64,000 nt of DNA. Source: Parasponia andersonii. Taxonomy: Eukaryota; Streptophyta; Magnoliopsida; Rosales; Cannabaceae. The stretch lies in contig JXTB01000538.1 in assembly GCA_002914805.1 (NCBI GenBank), forward strand, positions 23,265 through 87,264. Direction: 5' to 3'. The position numbers were made by a program, and so were the translations under genes. Positions 23,688 through 36,300 of this stretch are shown piece after piece (within the stretch, counting starts at the first letter, position 1; each line of letters begins with the position of its first letter). Below the pieces are notes generated by a model that saw only the letters and a program-made list of their open reading frames with translations, had not been told where the DNA came from and made no database searches.

Positions 23688-24537
23688 CTGCGGGAGTAGT
23701 ATTGGATTGACCAACTTGATTGGCTAGTGGATCTCTTCGTTCATGAGGACTATTAATTTTTAATTTGCACCATGTTTATTTCCCAAAATTACAAAATGTA
23801 AATACACATTCCAAAGATGTTTTTTAACAAAAATATTTGAAAGAGAAAAAGCGAAGAAATAATAGGAGCTCGTACTTATGATACATGTCTTATATATACC
23901 ATATAGATTATTACCGTCCTCAAGCTCTAAAATGCCGAAAAAGACGATAAGATGAGAACGGATAAATAATAATTTTAATTATTCGCCATCTATCAATATC
24001 AACATATTGGATTATACATGGTTTAAGCAGCAAAAGGGTTTCTTCACGTAGCTTAGCAGATTAACCCCTAATGTTTAGCTTTTCTCAGTATGCAACTGTG
24101 TCCTCAAATTAAAGATCATTGAGCTAATCAAGTGTTAGAAAGTGCAATACAACGTTCCTTTTTCATGTCTAACCAATTCCATTGAAATCTTTAGTAATTT
24201 AGGAATTAAATCAACAATATTACTATCCAACTTAAACTAAAAAGTTCATTATTCAGGATCTCTCCCATTGTACCCACCAAATACCGCTCACACACTTACA
24301 AAATTTCGTTGCTTTTTTGCGAACAAATTAAGTTTGGTACGTAGCTTGCAAAATATGCAATACTTAGGTGGAATATTGTTATGTTTTGGTATATATGCAC
24401 ATCTGTGAGTTAATATGTAATGCATATTTAACAAGCAAGAATAAATTAACTAACTAGAAACTTGTTAAAGTCGGGCTAAGTCAAGGTGTAATCAAACGAT
24501 GATGAGGTGTGATTTAATTTGTAAACCGCAGAAGAGT

Positions 24538-24549
24538 CTATATAGGGGG
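24538..24549 (+). promoter_or_regulatory. Candidate TATA box of SKS2 (distal)
   Basis: CTATATAGGGGG lies about 330 bases before the start codon. A second TATA-like word, TATATAAAAAATT, is at about 24792-24804, only 70 bases before the ATG. If the distal one is used, the leader contains an upstream ATG (24612) opening a 71-codon frame. The sequence does not decide between the two. Confidence 0.3.
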
Positions 24550-24868
24550 AATAGTGTTAAAAAAAGAGAGAGGAACATATACATGAGAGGAAGGGAGCAA
24601 AACAAGGACTCATGATTAAGATTAGCAAAGACACGGTTCACAAAAACTGTCGTTCATCACTACATTCAAATAAATTAATATATATAACAAGAGGGAGGCC
24701 TCCGGTAACTCCCTGTGGGATCATCTATGTTAGAAGAAGACTATCTCCTTCTTCATCTAGGGACCAAATAGACAGATATTATCTGTCTCTTATATATAAA
24801 AAATTTTATTCCATTTCCCTTTTTTGAATATATATTGATAGGCTTTGATATATTAATTGGTTTAGGAG

Positions 24869-26792
24869 ATGGGAAGTAGGGCATTGTTTTTGTCGTTGGT
24901 GGTTTGGCTATCGGCGGTGGTACAGCTCCAAGCAGAAGACCCATACCTTTTCTTCACGTGGAAAGTCACATACGGCACCATCTCTCCTTTGGGGGTCCCA
25001 CAGCAAGGCATTCTCATCAATGGCCAATTCCCGGGACCCAACATCAACTCCACCACCAATAACAACATCGTCGTTAATGTCTTTAACCACTTGGACGAGC
25101 CTTTTCTTTTGACTTGGTACTATCCTATATTTGCCTATTATTCATATTACCAAAACTTCTTATATACCTACAATATATGCAACGCTACTTTGATTTTTAG
25201 AAGGTTTTAATGTCAGCAACGTACCGAACTTGTTCAATTAACTAGTCATTTCGTGAAAATCAACGGCAATAATAAAAAGTCTGATCCCTATGCGCGCGCA
25301 GGATGGGAGTCCAGCACAGGAAGAACTCCTGGCAAGATGGAGTGCTTGGAACCAACTGCCCTATTCCCCCAGGCCAAAACTACACCTATCGCTTCCAAGT
25401 CAAGGATCAAATAGGAAGCTACATCTACTATCCCACCACTGCCATGCATAGAGCAGCAGGAGGCTTTGGTGGCCTACGAGTCAACAGCCGCCTGCTCATT
25501 CCTGTTCCCTATGCCGACCCCGAAGATGATTACACTGTCCTCATCGGTGATTGGTACACTAAGAGCCACAACACTCTTAAGAAGTTTCTGGACAGCGGAC
25601 GATCCCTCGGCAGGGCCGATGGCGTGCTCATCAATGGAAAATCAGCCAAGGGGCACGGCAAGGACAAGCCCCTCTTCACCATGAAGCCAGGAAAGACATA
25701 CAAGTACAGGATCTGCAATGTGGGGCTTAAAAATTCCCTCAACTTTAGGATCCAAGGACATCCCATGAACCTGGTTGAGATGGAGGGCTCTCACACCGTC
25801 CAAAACACCTACGACTCTCTCGACGTGCACGTTGGGCAGTGCTTTTCAGTGCTCGTCACAGCAGACAAAGAGCCAAAACAGTACTACATGGTGGCTTCCA
25901 CCAGATTCACCAAGAGAGTCCTCACAGGAAAAGGCATTATCACTTACACCAATGCCAAGCGAGGTTCTCCGTCACCTGTCATTGCAGAGGCCCCAGTTGG
26001 CTGGGCTTGGTCCCTCAACCAGTTTCGTTCTTTCAGGTGGAACCTCACTGCTAGTGCAGCCAGGCCAAACCCTCAGGGCTCTTACCACTATGGCAGGATC
26101 AACATCACCCGCACCATTAAGCTGGCCAACTCGGCCAGCAGGGTGAAAGGCAAGCTTCGTTACGCTATCAATGGCGTCTCGCACGTCAATCCAACCACCC
26201 CATTAAAGCTGGCCGAGTACTACCGCGTCGCAGACAAGGTCTTCAAATATGACAGAATCCGAGACGAGCTGCCAGCTACAGGCACCGGCAAAGTCACTTT
26301 GGCTCCTAATGTTGTCAACCAACCTTTCCGCAACTTCGTGGAGATCATCCTTGAAAACCACGAGAATAGCTTGCAGTCATGGCATTTGGCCGGATACTCA
26401 TTCTTTGCAGTTGCGTAAGTAGAGATCTTCTTCTTCCCTACGTAAACTGATGTGGAACTTTACTCAACTGATTCGTGTCTGTTTACTACAGCATTGAGCC
26501 AGGGAAATGGAGCCCAGAACGCAGAAAGAACTACAATCTTCTCGACGCAGTAAGCAGGCACACCATTCAGGTTTTTCCCAAGTCATATGCTGCAATCCTG
26601 CTGACATTCGACAATGCTGGAATGTGGAACTTGCGGTCAGAACTAACAGAGAATCGGTACCTGGGGCAGCAACTCTACATCAGCGTTCTGTCTCCGGCGC
26701 GATCTCTCAGGGACGAGTACAACATCCCAGACAACACCTTGCTCTGCGGCATTGTCAAGAATTTGCCCAAGCCACCTCCATATACCATCTAA
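24869..26792 (+). CDS. SKS: SKU5-similar (SKS), pollen NTP303-like multicopper oxidase homologue, copy 2
   Basis: Paralogue of the gene at 17874-19756, in divergent orientation. Exons 24869-25116, 25302-26414 and 26492-26792 give 1662 nt or 553 residues. The signal peptide (MGSRALFLSLVVWLSAVVQL) is followed by QAEDPYLFFTWKVTYG. Cupredoxin landmarks match copy 1 (FPGPNINSTTNNNIVVNV, WMGVQHRKNSWQDG, SLQSWHLAGYSFFAV), with the same absent copper ligands, so a structural or binding role at the cell surface or wall is more likely than oxidation. N-glycosylation-type sites occur, for example NSTT, NYTY, NLTA and NITR. Intron positions and phases are identical to copy 1, which supports duplication of one ancestral gene. 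The C-terminus PKPPPYTI has no GPI tail. The reading frame is intact. Pollen expression is inferred from the family only. Confidence 0.96.
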
Positions 26793-27636
26793 ACTTGTCC
26801 ATTTCGCTTCAGTCAGTGTCAAGACAGGACACAAGTAAAGTAATTAATTGTCAGCAAAAAAAAAAAAAGACTCGGATGGACGGTACAGCTTTGAGCAACC
26901 CTTTTCCAAACTACAGTACGTAATGTATTTCATATTCTGTCCCTGCCCACGTCTATGAATAAAAGTTTACAACGACAAAACTCACTTCTTTTGCGAATAC
27001 GAAAAGCGAAAAATTCGATAAATCAAATCAGATCCTTTATCTGAGAACTTTCACAGAACTTATCCTCATCACACAAGATCAATCAATGCAGCAATCCCAT
27101 TTGTCCCGAGAAAGAAAAGGGGAGTTATAATGTGACGAATGTAATGCAAGTAAGAAAAAAATTTGAACCCATTTGTTTGAAATTCAACTGCATCAAGTGG
27201 GACACACCAACCATAAGGTTACACTTGAAACGAAATTGATAAAACCTGCAATAACAATCTATTAATTATGTCAAAAGCAAGTTTGATCAGCTTAGACTAA
27301 AAAAAAAAATTAAGCACATCTGGAATGATCAATTATTAAGTTGTAAATGAGTACGGACACTATCAAACTGGCAATTACAACTTACACATATCTGGTTGGT
27401 TTCCCTATTATTCCCTATTTCAATTCAAGCTTCACAATCATCTCCGAATTCTAGGTTGATCAGATAGGAATCGGATTATTTCAGACTTGAATGATAGAAC
27501 GAAGAGAAGAGAAGAAAATAAACAGAACAAACAACTTATCGCACAACCCCACCCCTAATCAAAATCCCATTTCTACCTCTAGAAGAACCTTTGGCGACGG
27601 GAATTATTCATTTCATCATCAAAAACCCTTTTGCAT
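26793..27636. other. Convergent spacer SKS2-Pur-alpha
   Basis: These 844 bases must hold the 3'UTRs of both converging genes. An AATAAA-like word (GAATAAAAG) at about 26956 on the plus strand could serve SKS2 polyadenylation. Nothing else was recognised. Confidence 0.5.
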
Positions 27637-28908
27637 TCATCTTTGAGGGGGCTCCACTGTTCGAACATTTGCACCTGTCATTCCTTCAATTCGATCTTTG
27701 GTGATCTCCACAAAGTGACCCACTATTTCATGGAACTGCTTGAGCCCGGACAGTGGGAGAATGATGGAGGACCGATCAGAACCTGCAACCTGCAATTTCG
27801 ACATTATCTTAAACACATCTGACAGTGTTAAGTAAGACAAGTAGCAGTGAAAATAACAGACAAAAATGGAAAAACAGATCATCTTTAACTTTAAGCTTCC
27901 AAAGAAAATCTTCTTCTTTGGCAAACCTCAGATATCCTCAGGAAATGACCCCTGTTGTTGCTCCCAAGATCGAAAAAGAATCTCTTCTGATCAGCTCTGA
28001 TTACTTTCGAGACTCCCATATTACCGATTTCATCCTGTGCAGGCAACTCAACAGATCTGTCCATATTCAGTTCAGAGGTTGTGGCTGGTTGACTACTGTG
28101 GCCAGATATGAAGCCAGCACCAACATCATCTGAAAGCCCAACAATACGTTCTGCAGATTCAGCACTTTGCTGTTTCAAAACGCAAGACCAGGCGCAAAGT
28201 ATGAAAGAAGATGTGAGACTCTTCGGATAGAGAAAATCGAATATGCTATTAAGTAGAAAGCAAACAATTAATGCATATGAAAGACCTGGTTCGGTAGTAT
28301 AAAAAGCCTTGATGCTTCATTGATCTCTGCCAAAATGTTCCTAAATGCTGCCCACCCTTCATCCCGGTTGCTTCCAGCGGGTACAATGATAGTACTGCGG
28401 TTTCTACTAACAGACGCTTCAGACACCTGTAGAAAGAATCAAGTTGAGCAATATTCGAGAAGAAGCAAAGAACTTTAAGTCTAGGAGTATACACATTGTA
28501 AGAGAAACAACAGAATACAAGTTAGGGCTAGGGAGAGAATTCATCACAAGAGAATCAAGACCAAGCTCAGAGACATCCGAATAGTAGTAAAGTTATGTTT
28601 GTAATAAGGTTTTGGTCAGAAATTCACTCAACCACTCAAATTTAAACCCGCAGAAATGTCTGCAAACTAACTAGATAAGTAAGAATAGACAGACAGAAGC
28701 AAGAAAGCATCATCGAGAAAGGGATATGTTTTATGAGCATACATGTTTACGAGCAAGAATGCATTAAAAAAGTAATGAGACATCAGAAGGGTAAAAGTAT
28801 TAGCACTTTCTAACTTTATTACCACAATACAGAAACAGAAGCATGAAATGACATCCAGCAACTCACTTACGGCATCATTAGAAAACAACCCAAGACAACA
28901 GCAACCCC

Positions 28909-28939
<31 letters not shown>

Positions 28940-29436
28940 ACAATTAAAGAAAGCTAGTTTCACTTTCAGATAGTAACAAGGAAGTAGGCAATGTATAAGT
29001 AGAAAGACAAACATTCTGACTGATTCTAAATGGAGAGAAAAATTTCCCTAAAAAAGTTATTTGTTTGGTCTTCTTTGGTGATGCGTGATGGTTAATGGAC
29101 TCAGTAACTGGAATCACAAAAAAATTACGTTATAGAAATGATGAATAGGAAAGATGAGAAGAGTCATATATGTCTTGCTGATTCAATAATAACCTCTTTC
29201 AATAAACTTAGAAAATTTCGAGCCTTGCTTTTCTTTTTGAAACTAACAGCTAAAAAGGTATGTAGTGAGAACAGATAGAGGAATAATAGAAGCCACATAG
29301 AATAGAATAAAAGAAAACACATTTGAAATGAATAAAAAGGGTAGAATGGAGGATGTGATGTCCAATTATTCATGAAAGTTAAAGGTAAAACTATCGCATC
29401 GTATCGTCTGTAATAACTAACAAAAGATAGATATGC

Positions 29437-29467
<31 letters not shown>

Positions 29468-30310
29468 TGGCAGAACATCCAGTTGGTAAGAATGACATGA
29501 AGAAGTCATGTCCAATCTTATTTGTTTTCAAGTCCAAGTCTTTCCTCCTAAAGAGGCAAAAGACACAACATTTATCACCTTATACATATCCACCTCTGAC
29601 CTTAATGCCCACCTCTTAATCAACAACCAATTTGTAAGCCTAGGACTGTTACTTGAGTAATGGAGGATCAAAAGTCCGAAATTGATAGATAAAATAAGAA
29701 TGAACTAAATTGATAGATAAAATCAGTTTGTTTGTAGTTATTATAACATAAAAGACAATTAAAGAAAGAGAAGAGAGCTTGAGGAAGAAAAGAGTCAACG
29801 CAGGCGAATGAGGAGAGTGAGAATGAATTATTGTATCTATCAAACCTTAAGGAAACGACCCCTTCTATTCTCGCCAACGTCAAAGTAGAAGACCTGAGAG
29901 AGAGAGAGAGAAACGACAATGAAATGAGAAGAAACGACAATGGTGAGTGAGAGGAAAAGGTTGTTGAAGAAGAAGAAGAAGAAGAAGAAGAAGACCTTGG
30001 TGTCGAGCTGCAATTCCTTGCTAAAGAGATCGTGATCGTGATCGTGATCGTGATCGTGATCGTGATCGTCAGAATTGACATAGTAATTGAAGAGATCGAG
30101 GAACCAGGAGATGCCAGAGAAGGGGACGATGATGGTGGACCTGGTGGCCGATGTCTTCTCAGATATCTTGAGGTAACGCCCTCTTGGGTTCTCCTTCAGA
30201 TCGAAGTAGAACAGCTTGTGCTCCACCTGCAGCGTCTTACACAGCAACTCCACGTCAATCCCTCCTCCTCCTCCTCCTCCGCCTCCTCCGCCTCCAGAAT
30301 TGCCCTCCAT
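27637..30310 (-). CDS. PURA1: Transcription factor Pur-alpha 1
   Basis: Single-stranded purine-rich DNA/RNA-binding PUR-domain protein, known in plants to bind telo-box promoter elements. Five exons on the minus strand: 30310-29996, 29893-29846, 28426-28286, 28169-27927 and 27789-27637, 900 nt or 299 residues, close to the family's usual size. A Gly tract (residues 6-17) precedes three PUR repeats: YFDLKENPRGRYLKISE with IIVPFSGISWFLD; YFDVGENRRGRFLKVSE with IIVPAGSN; and FFDLGSNNRGHFLRISE with IILPLSGLKQF. The C-terminus GANVRTVEPPQR is typical. A run of alternating Asp and His (six His) sits in the first repeat where relatives, as I recall, have a short Glu/His stretch. Intron 1 is only 102 nt, in frame and stop-free, with a weak GTCTTC donor beside a CTT-repeat. 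Confidence 0.96.
29959..29994 (-). repeat. CTT trinucleotide repeat at the Pur-alpha intron 1 donor
   Basis: Immediately after the exon 1 border the minus strand reads GTCTTCTTCTTC and continues as a CTT-type run. It would be translated as Phe codons if the intron were retained. Confidence 0.9.
30027..30071 (-). repeat. GATCAC hexanucleotide repeat inside Pur-alpha exon 1
   Basis: Six tandem copies of GATCAC (minus strand) encode alternating Asp-His just before LFSKELQLDTK. It is a coding microsatellite lying within a conserved domain. Confidence 0.97.
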
Positions 30311-33300
30311 CTTCCCTTTCCCCTAACCCCAAACCCAAATAATTCACAAACCAAATGCCAATTTTGAATTTCCTCTCCCTTCCCTTCTCTTTTATTATTA
30401 AATTTAATATTCAAACCTAAAACTTCTGAATTTTGCTGAATCTGATAGACAAGAATAATATCAGATCTGGAAGGACGGAGACGGAAGAGGTGAGAGTGCG
30501 GTGGTTCGACTAGTAATTAAAGAGAAACAAAAAAAGAAAGGGAGTTTTGTTTTTTATTTTATAATATTTATTTATTTATTTATTTTGTCAGCAACGACAA
30601 CAACAAGAGAAAAGAATCACTTCACTTCACTTCACTAGTAGCAGAGCTGAGAAGAAGAAGAAGAAGAAGCAGTAGTAGTGGTAGCCGTATCAGCATCCAT
30701 CTGAGTATCTATCTGTATTACTACCATAACCAAACCAAACCAAAACCAGAAACGAAAGAGATGCAAATTCAATTTTGACAAAGTCATTCACTAGAGACAG
30801 CTGCTCCCAAAGTCACAACCATAAATTTCAGATTACGCTTTATATTTTTATTTATTACCACTTAACTTAACTTAACTTAACTTTATTATTTTTACTTACT
30901 TTTTAATAGTCTCTCTCTTTTTTCTTCTTCTTCCTCTTTTTTTATTTTTAGCTAACTACCTTCGCCTCAGTCTACCTATCGTACTTGTTTAAAACAATAA
31001 AACATGCATTTAATTTAATTTAATTTAATTTCTTTCACTTTGTTTATCATTAATTTTCTTTCTAAGCATAACATACTAATACAGAATAATAAATGCCACA
31101 CTCACTACTATTTATTATTTTCTTTTTCTTTTTCTCCTTATAATAGAGATATATGTGTGCGTGTTTGTTAAGCTCTCCCGTCACGTCACTCTCCATTCTT
31201 CAACTACTTTGGAGTTTTCCTTCTTAAATTATTTTATTATTTTATTATTTTATTTTGAGAAGAAGAAGAAGAGGAAGAGAGGAGACACTGTAGCTTCTAT
31301 TGCAATGTGATTGTATTAGCATTTAGTATTTTAGCAAATAGTATTTCCAATTTCCAAAATCTAAACAAGACTAAAAGTGCTTTTCCACATCCCACTCTCA
31401 AACTAACCAATCAATTCTATCTTTTCAATATCAACCTTGGATCTTGTGCTCTTTTTTCTTTTCTCCCCTCCCCCTTTAACTATTACCATTACCATTACCA
31501 TTAAAAACAAAAAACAAAAAACAAAAAACAAATAGACCATTTCATTTCCTTTTCTTCATCATACCCGTACGTATTTTAGAGAATAGCAAAAATATGGAAG
31601 CTTGGCAGTTGGCATATAAAAAGTTTAAAGAAAAGTAAAATGAGTTTAAAACAAAACACCAAAAAAAAAAAAGAAGAGAAACCTACTCTTATTAATTTAT
31701 GGTTTGAGGGTTAGAATACGGTAAATTTATTGAGGTACAGAACTATATATGTGAAATCAAGTGATAACCTTCCATTTGTTGAGTCACAGGCGGTTAAGAC
31801 ACCCCTACATAGTGGGACAATCTCATTTTTCTCTCTTTTTTTCTTATTCGACTATTCTAGAATTACGAATGTAATATTCTAATTGAAGAAATTTATATGG
31901 AATAGGAAACTGCTATTTAATAGAGTTTGGGTAGAATTAGAATTTTCTATTGCTTTTTATAAATAGATACACATTCAAATCTCATAATAAAAACATAAAT
32001 TTCAATATTAGGTTCGCAGGTCAACATAGACATAACATAATTAATAATCGTAATCCGACGAGCTTGCCACAAACCCGGCACGTGATACGATTAATACTAA
32101 TAATTGTTTTGCAAGAAATATAGTTAAATTAGATTATGTAAGATTATTTAGTATAGTTTTCATCTAAAATTGTGAAAAATAAAAATTAAATCATTTTCTA
32201 AAAAAGTAAAAAAAAAAATATTTATTAATAATAAATGCTTAAAACTTAATAAGTCTGGGTAAAAAGTTTGATTCAAAAATAATTAGGACCATAGGCTAAT
32301 GCCTACCTTGAGCCACCTCCAATAAAAAAAAGACATAAAAATAAATTTAAGAAGAAAACAAAATTAAAAAAATAAAAATACAATTTAGGTACTTTAATAA
32401 TGTTTAGATAGGTGTTAATTTAGCTGGGATGTATTTAAATTATAGAAGTTTAAATATTAGTTCTCATTTCTCACGTACACTTACCTATTATAATATTTCA
32501 ATTTGGACTTATTTCTATATATTATTGGGAAATGTACTAAAAATCAATTTTTTTTTTATAGTTGCTTTTATAGAACAATATAATAAAGGATTGTCTATTT
32601 GATATATATGTTATATATTAAACACGACAGAATGAATTAGAATTTAAGATTATGTGCCGTAACTCAAATTTCTAATTTCATTAATCTAGCATTATTGTAG
32701 AAAAACTTAATCCTAGTGATTAACGAACTCACTTTCATATGTTTTGTCTTTTTGAGTTATTAAAGAACTAGTTCCGATTTATGGTTTGAATTTCAGTATC
32801 TTAGAAGATAAGGTATATAAAATGTGTAGAATATTTTTCATGATAAATGCTATGTATATAATATCACTTTGTGTTTTTTCAAGTATTTGGATAATATAAA
32901 CTAGGACCTCGATATTCACTACATGAATTTGACTACGTTGGTATAAGCAAATGTAAACACTATAGTCAACCATTATCCATTAGAAGAAAATTGCCAACTT
33001 AAAGGTAAATATGTACTAGAGGGGAGTAAAACAGTAATTTTACCCTGCTAATACAGTATTGCATTGGAGGTACGTCTACAGGTATAATATATGCTAAATG
33101 GATCAAGCTAATTATTTGATAATAAGCTTCATAGAAAATAAATTAGCATTTAGTCCAAGAGTTCAATATTAGACCTATAGTAGTGTGCATCAATATTAAT
33201 GAACAAAGTCCAATCATAATTATGAGTTAATTATGATTATGAGTATATAGTTCATTAAAGCTTGAGCTTTATAGATTCATCTAGTTCCTTATTTAGCTTA

Positions 33301-36300
33301 AATTAAAGCCTAATAGTTATTTGATAATCAATTGAGCTCAATAAGTCCAATAGAGTTTACTAATCTCTCTATAATTAAGAGAAAAGTTTTCTAGTTGCCA
33401 GTTTAATGAGTGACACATGAAACACCCTTGTGAAAAGTATGCCACACAAACAACAGAGAGGGAGAAAAGGCAGAGAAAATTGACCAACACTAGGGTATAC
33501 CATCCTAGAGAAATCGATTCAAGAAGATTATCTTCTTATTCGTCTACGGATCTCTTTGTTGGGAATTAAGAAGGTGACCACTCACCGGATCAATCAAACA
33601 ACTTACGAGAATAGACGGAAAGACAAGAAGGTTGTAGAGCGAATCTGAGTATTATTCTTGTCTATATCAAGAGTTAATTTATTTTATATCACGATCCGAA
33701 ATATTTTGTAAACAAAAAAATTTTAAACGATCAATTCACTGCATTTTTAGATTTTACAAAATTATGGTGTTCTTGAAAATGATTTTATGAAAATATTTTC
33801 CGGAAGTTTATTCCAATGAATACCAGTGGTAGGCCAATTCATTAGTTGAACCATGCTAAACCGATCTATGTGTCAAATTTGAATTGCACATTTAATGAGA
33901 AATTCCTTAATTATCTTTATTAAGGAAAGAGTTAACTTCAAAAAATCCTTATGTTTGACATTTTCTTAATTTAAATATTAAATTTAAGTTTTTGCAACAA
34001 AATAACATTATATTTTGAAATTACAAAAATTTGTATCCTTTATCCCCATTTTGCTCACTTTATGTTGGTCCAATTGATGTTTTTTTTTATAATAATTTTT
34101 TGTAATTTTTGAAAATAAGAATAACATAATTTAGGCTTAGATTCGTAATTTTTTGGTAATAAATTTGTCAAAATATGGGCAGAAAGTACAAATTTTTTGA
34201 ATTTTAAAATATAGAGATATTTTTTTTTTGACAAAAACTAAAACTCAGGTTTAAATTGCCAAAAAAAAAAAAAAAAAAAACAAACTTCATGNTTTTAACC
34301 TTTAAATTTTGACATTTAAATCCCAAACCTCAAAAAATTGTTGTACTATTGATCCTTTGTTTTATTTCTATCCGACATTCCGTTAAAAATGGGATCTAGA
34401 GAAAAAAAAATGATAATAATAACAAAAAAGAAGCTCAACAACTCATTGAAAAATTAAAACTCAAGGAAGTTTAACTCTTCTTGAATCTTCACATTAATCA
34501 CTTTTCCCTTGTGATGAGAAAGAACTTCATTAAAAAAAAAAAAAAACAAACTTCATGGATTTATTTACAGTTAACCCTCAAGGAAATATCTTCCTTCATA
34601 AAAAGAGCGTGAAAACAATCCTCTAGAAAATATCTTGTAACACCATTCTCTCTTGCTTTTCTAAATAAAGGCTTTTGCACTAAGAAAATTTTGTGGTTGT
34701 TACGATTAATACTGTATAACAACCATACCACCATAAGCATAAAAGCAAAGATCAACCCGGAGAATAATAATACCTAGCAAATCTTGGAACAATGTTCACT
34801 TAGAGATCCAACATAGCACCACTATAGACGCTTTCGCATGCTATAACAGGGTGGGATTTTCCATCAATAAGAATTCTATCAAGGTAGTACACAAATAGAA
34901 AATGGGTTAAAAGAGAAGCCTACTAATTAATCTATGAATTAAAGTTAGCATATGGTTTTTTATTGAGTTACCGAAATATATGAAAGTGAAACATAAACCA
35001 TATATATGAAATCGAACAAATTGTACTTTTTCCCTTTGCATTATGGACTTGGTAGAGTTTTGCCCCATGAACTTTTTTTTATTGCATTTGTTCCCCTTGT
35101 ATTATTGATTTGTCATAAAAGTAGTCCTTCTATCAAACTCTGCCTATAATTTAATGTAAAAGCTGATATGGCAGCTACTAAATAATTTTGTTTTACTTTA
35201 TTGTAGAAAAATAAATGCAATTCCTCAAAAAATTGAAACAAACAAATCTTAAGTCATCTTGTTCTCTTTTTCTTTTTTTTTCCCACCGCAGGGGGGTTCA
35301 TACTTATACCAACAATGTAATGAGATTTAAACATGAAAATGTAGGAAAGATGAGAATGCAGATACATATGATTGATTGAGCAAAAAGCCAAGCACACATT
35401 TAATAAGAATGTAGTTTAACACATATACAAACGTGATCTTTATCCACACATTAGTTATCATGATGGATCTTTCTTGGAGTTGAAATGAAAGAGATCTTTT
35501 TTTTTTTTTTTCCAGAAATAGAAATGAAAGAATTCTGGCAAGTCTTTTTTTTTTTGGAGTGAAACTTTAATTTAAATGTTAATTAATATTTATATTTAAA
35601 TTTTTAAAAGGTATTTTGATAAATTAGGTGGTCCAAATTGATGTTTGACTTACTTAAATGTATAAATTTATCACAAGTTTCAAATATAAAGAACAATGTT
35701 GGTATTAACCAAAATACAAAAAATAAATTGAATAAAGATATACAAATGATATTATCCCTTATCCAAATGATAAACAAAATGAAAGGGGCACATATGCTTA
35801 ATCTGTTGAGAATCAAATGAATTGCACCAAAAAGGACTAATGGGCTTGAGCGAGAAAAAAAAAAGAAAAAAGAAATGATTAATAAGAAACGGTACTTTTA
35901 ATAGTTTATGGATCAAAATATAAACATTTAAAATTTAAAAATCAAAATGAAACTTTTCTATAATTCAGGTACCAATATGTTCATTAATCCTTCGTATCTT
36001 AATCCTTAAATCATTCTAGTTTCTCCAATTATTACAATCAACCTTCTCAATTTGTACAACATATCTACAATTGACGTTGATCTACTTGCAAATTATGCGT
36101 TGCTATTCTATGATTTCATTATTCAATAAAAGGTGCTTCCAAGTTGCGGTGAATATTTATTATAAATTATTTCTAACTTAAAAAGCATAACTAGTTCTAG
36201 ATTACAAGTGAAATAAAATTGTGCCCATGGAGCCAATTTTGACAAGCCAATCATAATAAACTATGTGCGCTAAACGTATGGTTAAATCACAAAGCGACTA

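Larger units (their letters stand above)
19757..24868. other. Intergenic between the divergent SKS genes
   Basis: This 5.1-kb region should hold both SKS promoters. Outside the two proximal ends it is AT-rich, with a probable LTR-element fragment and GC-rich island at 21690-22870 and a long AT microsatellite at 23613-23685. I see no further gene. Confidence 0.7.

Noticed and set aside
29668-30081. 137-codon minus frame with Thr-Ile repeats
   Set aside because: A shifted frame over Pur-alpha exon 1, intron 1 and exon 2. The real frame encodes the PUR repeats.
34561-34755. 64-codon minus frame with a hydrophobic start
   Set aside because: Short, AT-rich, with no recognised motif or convincing splice context.
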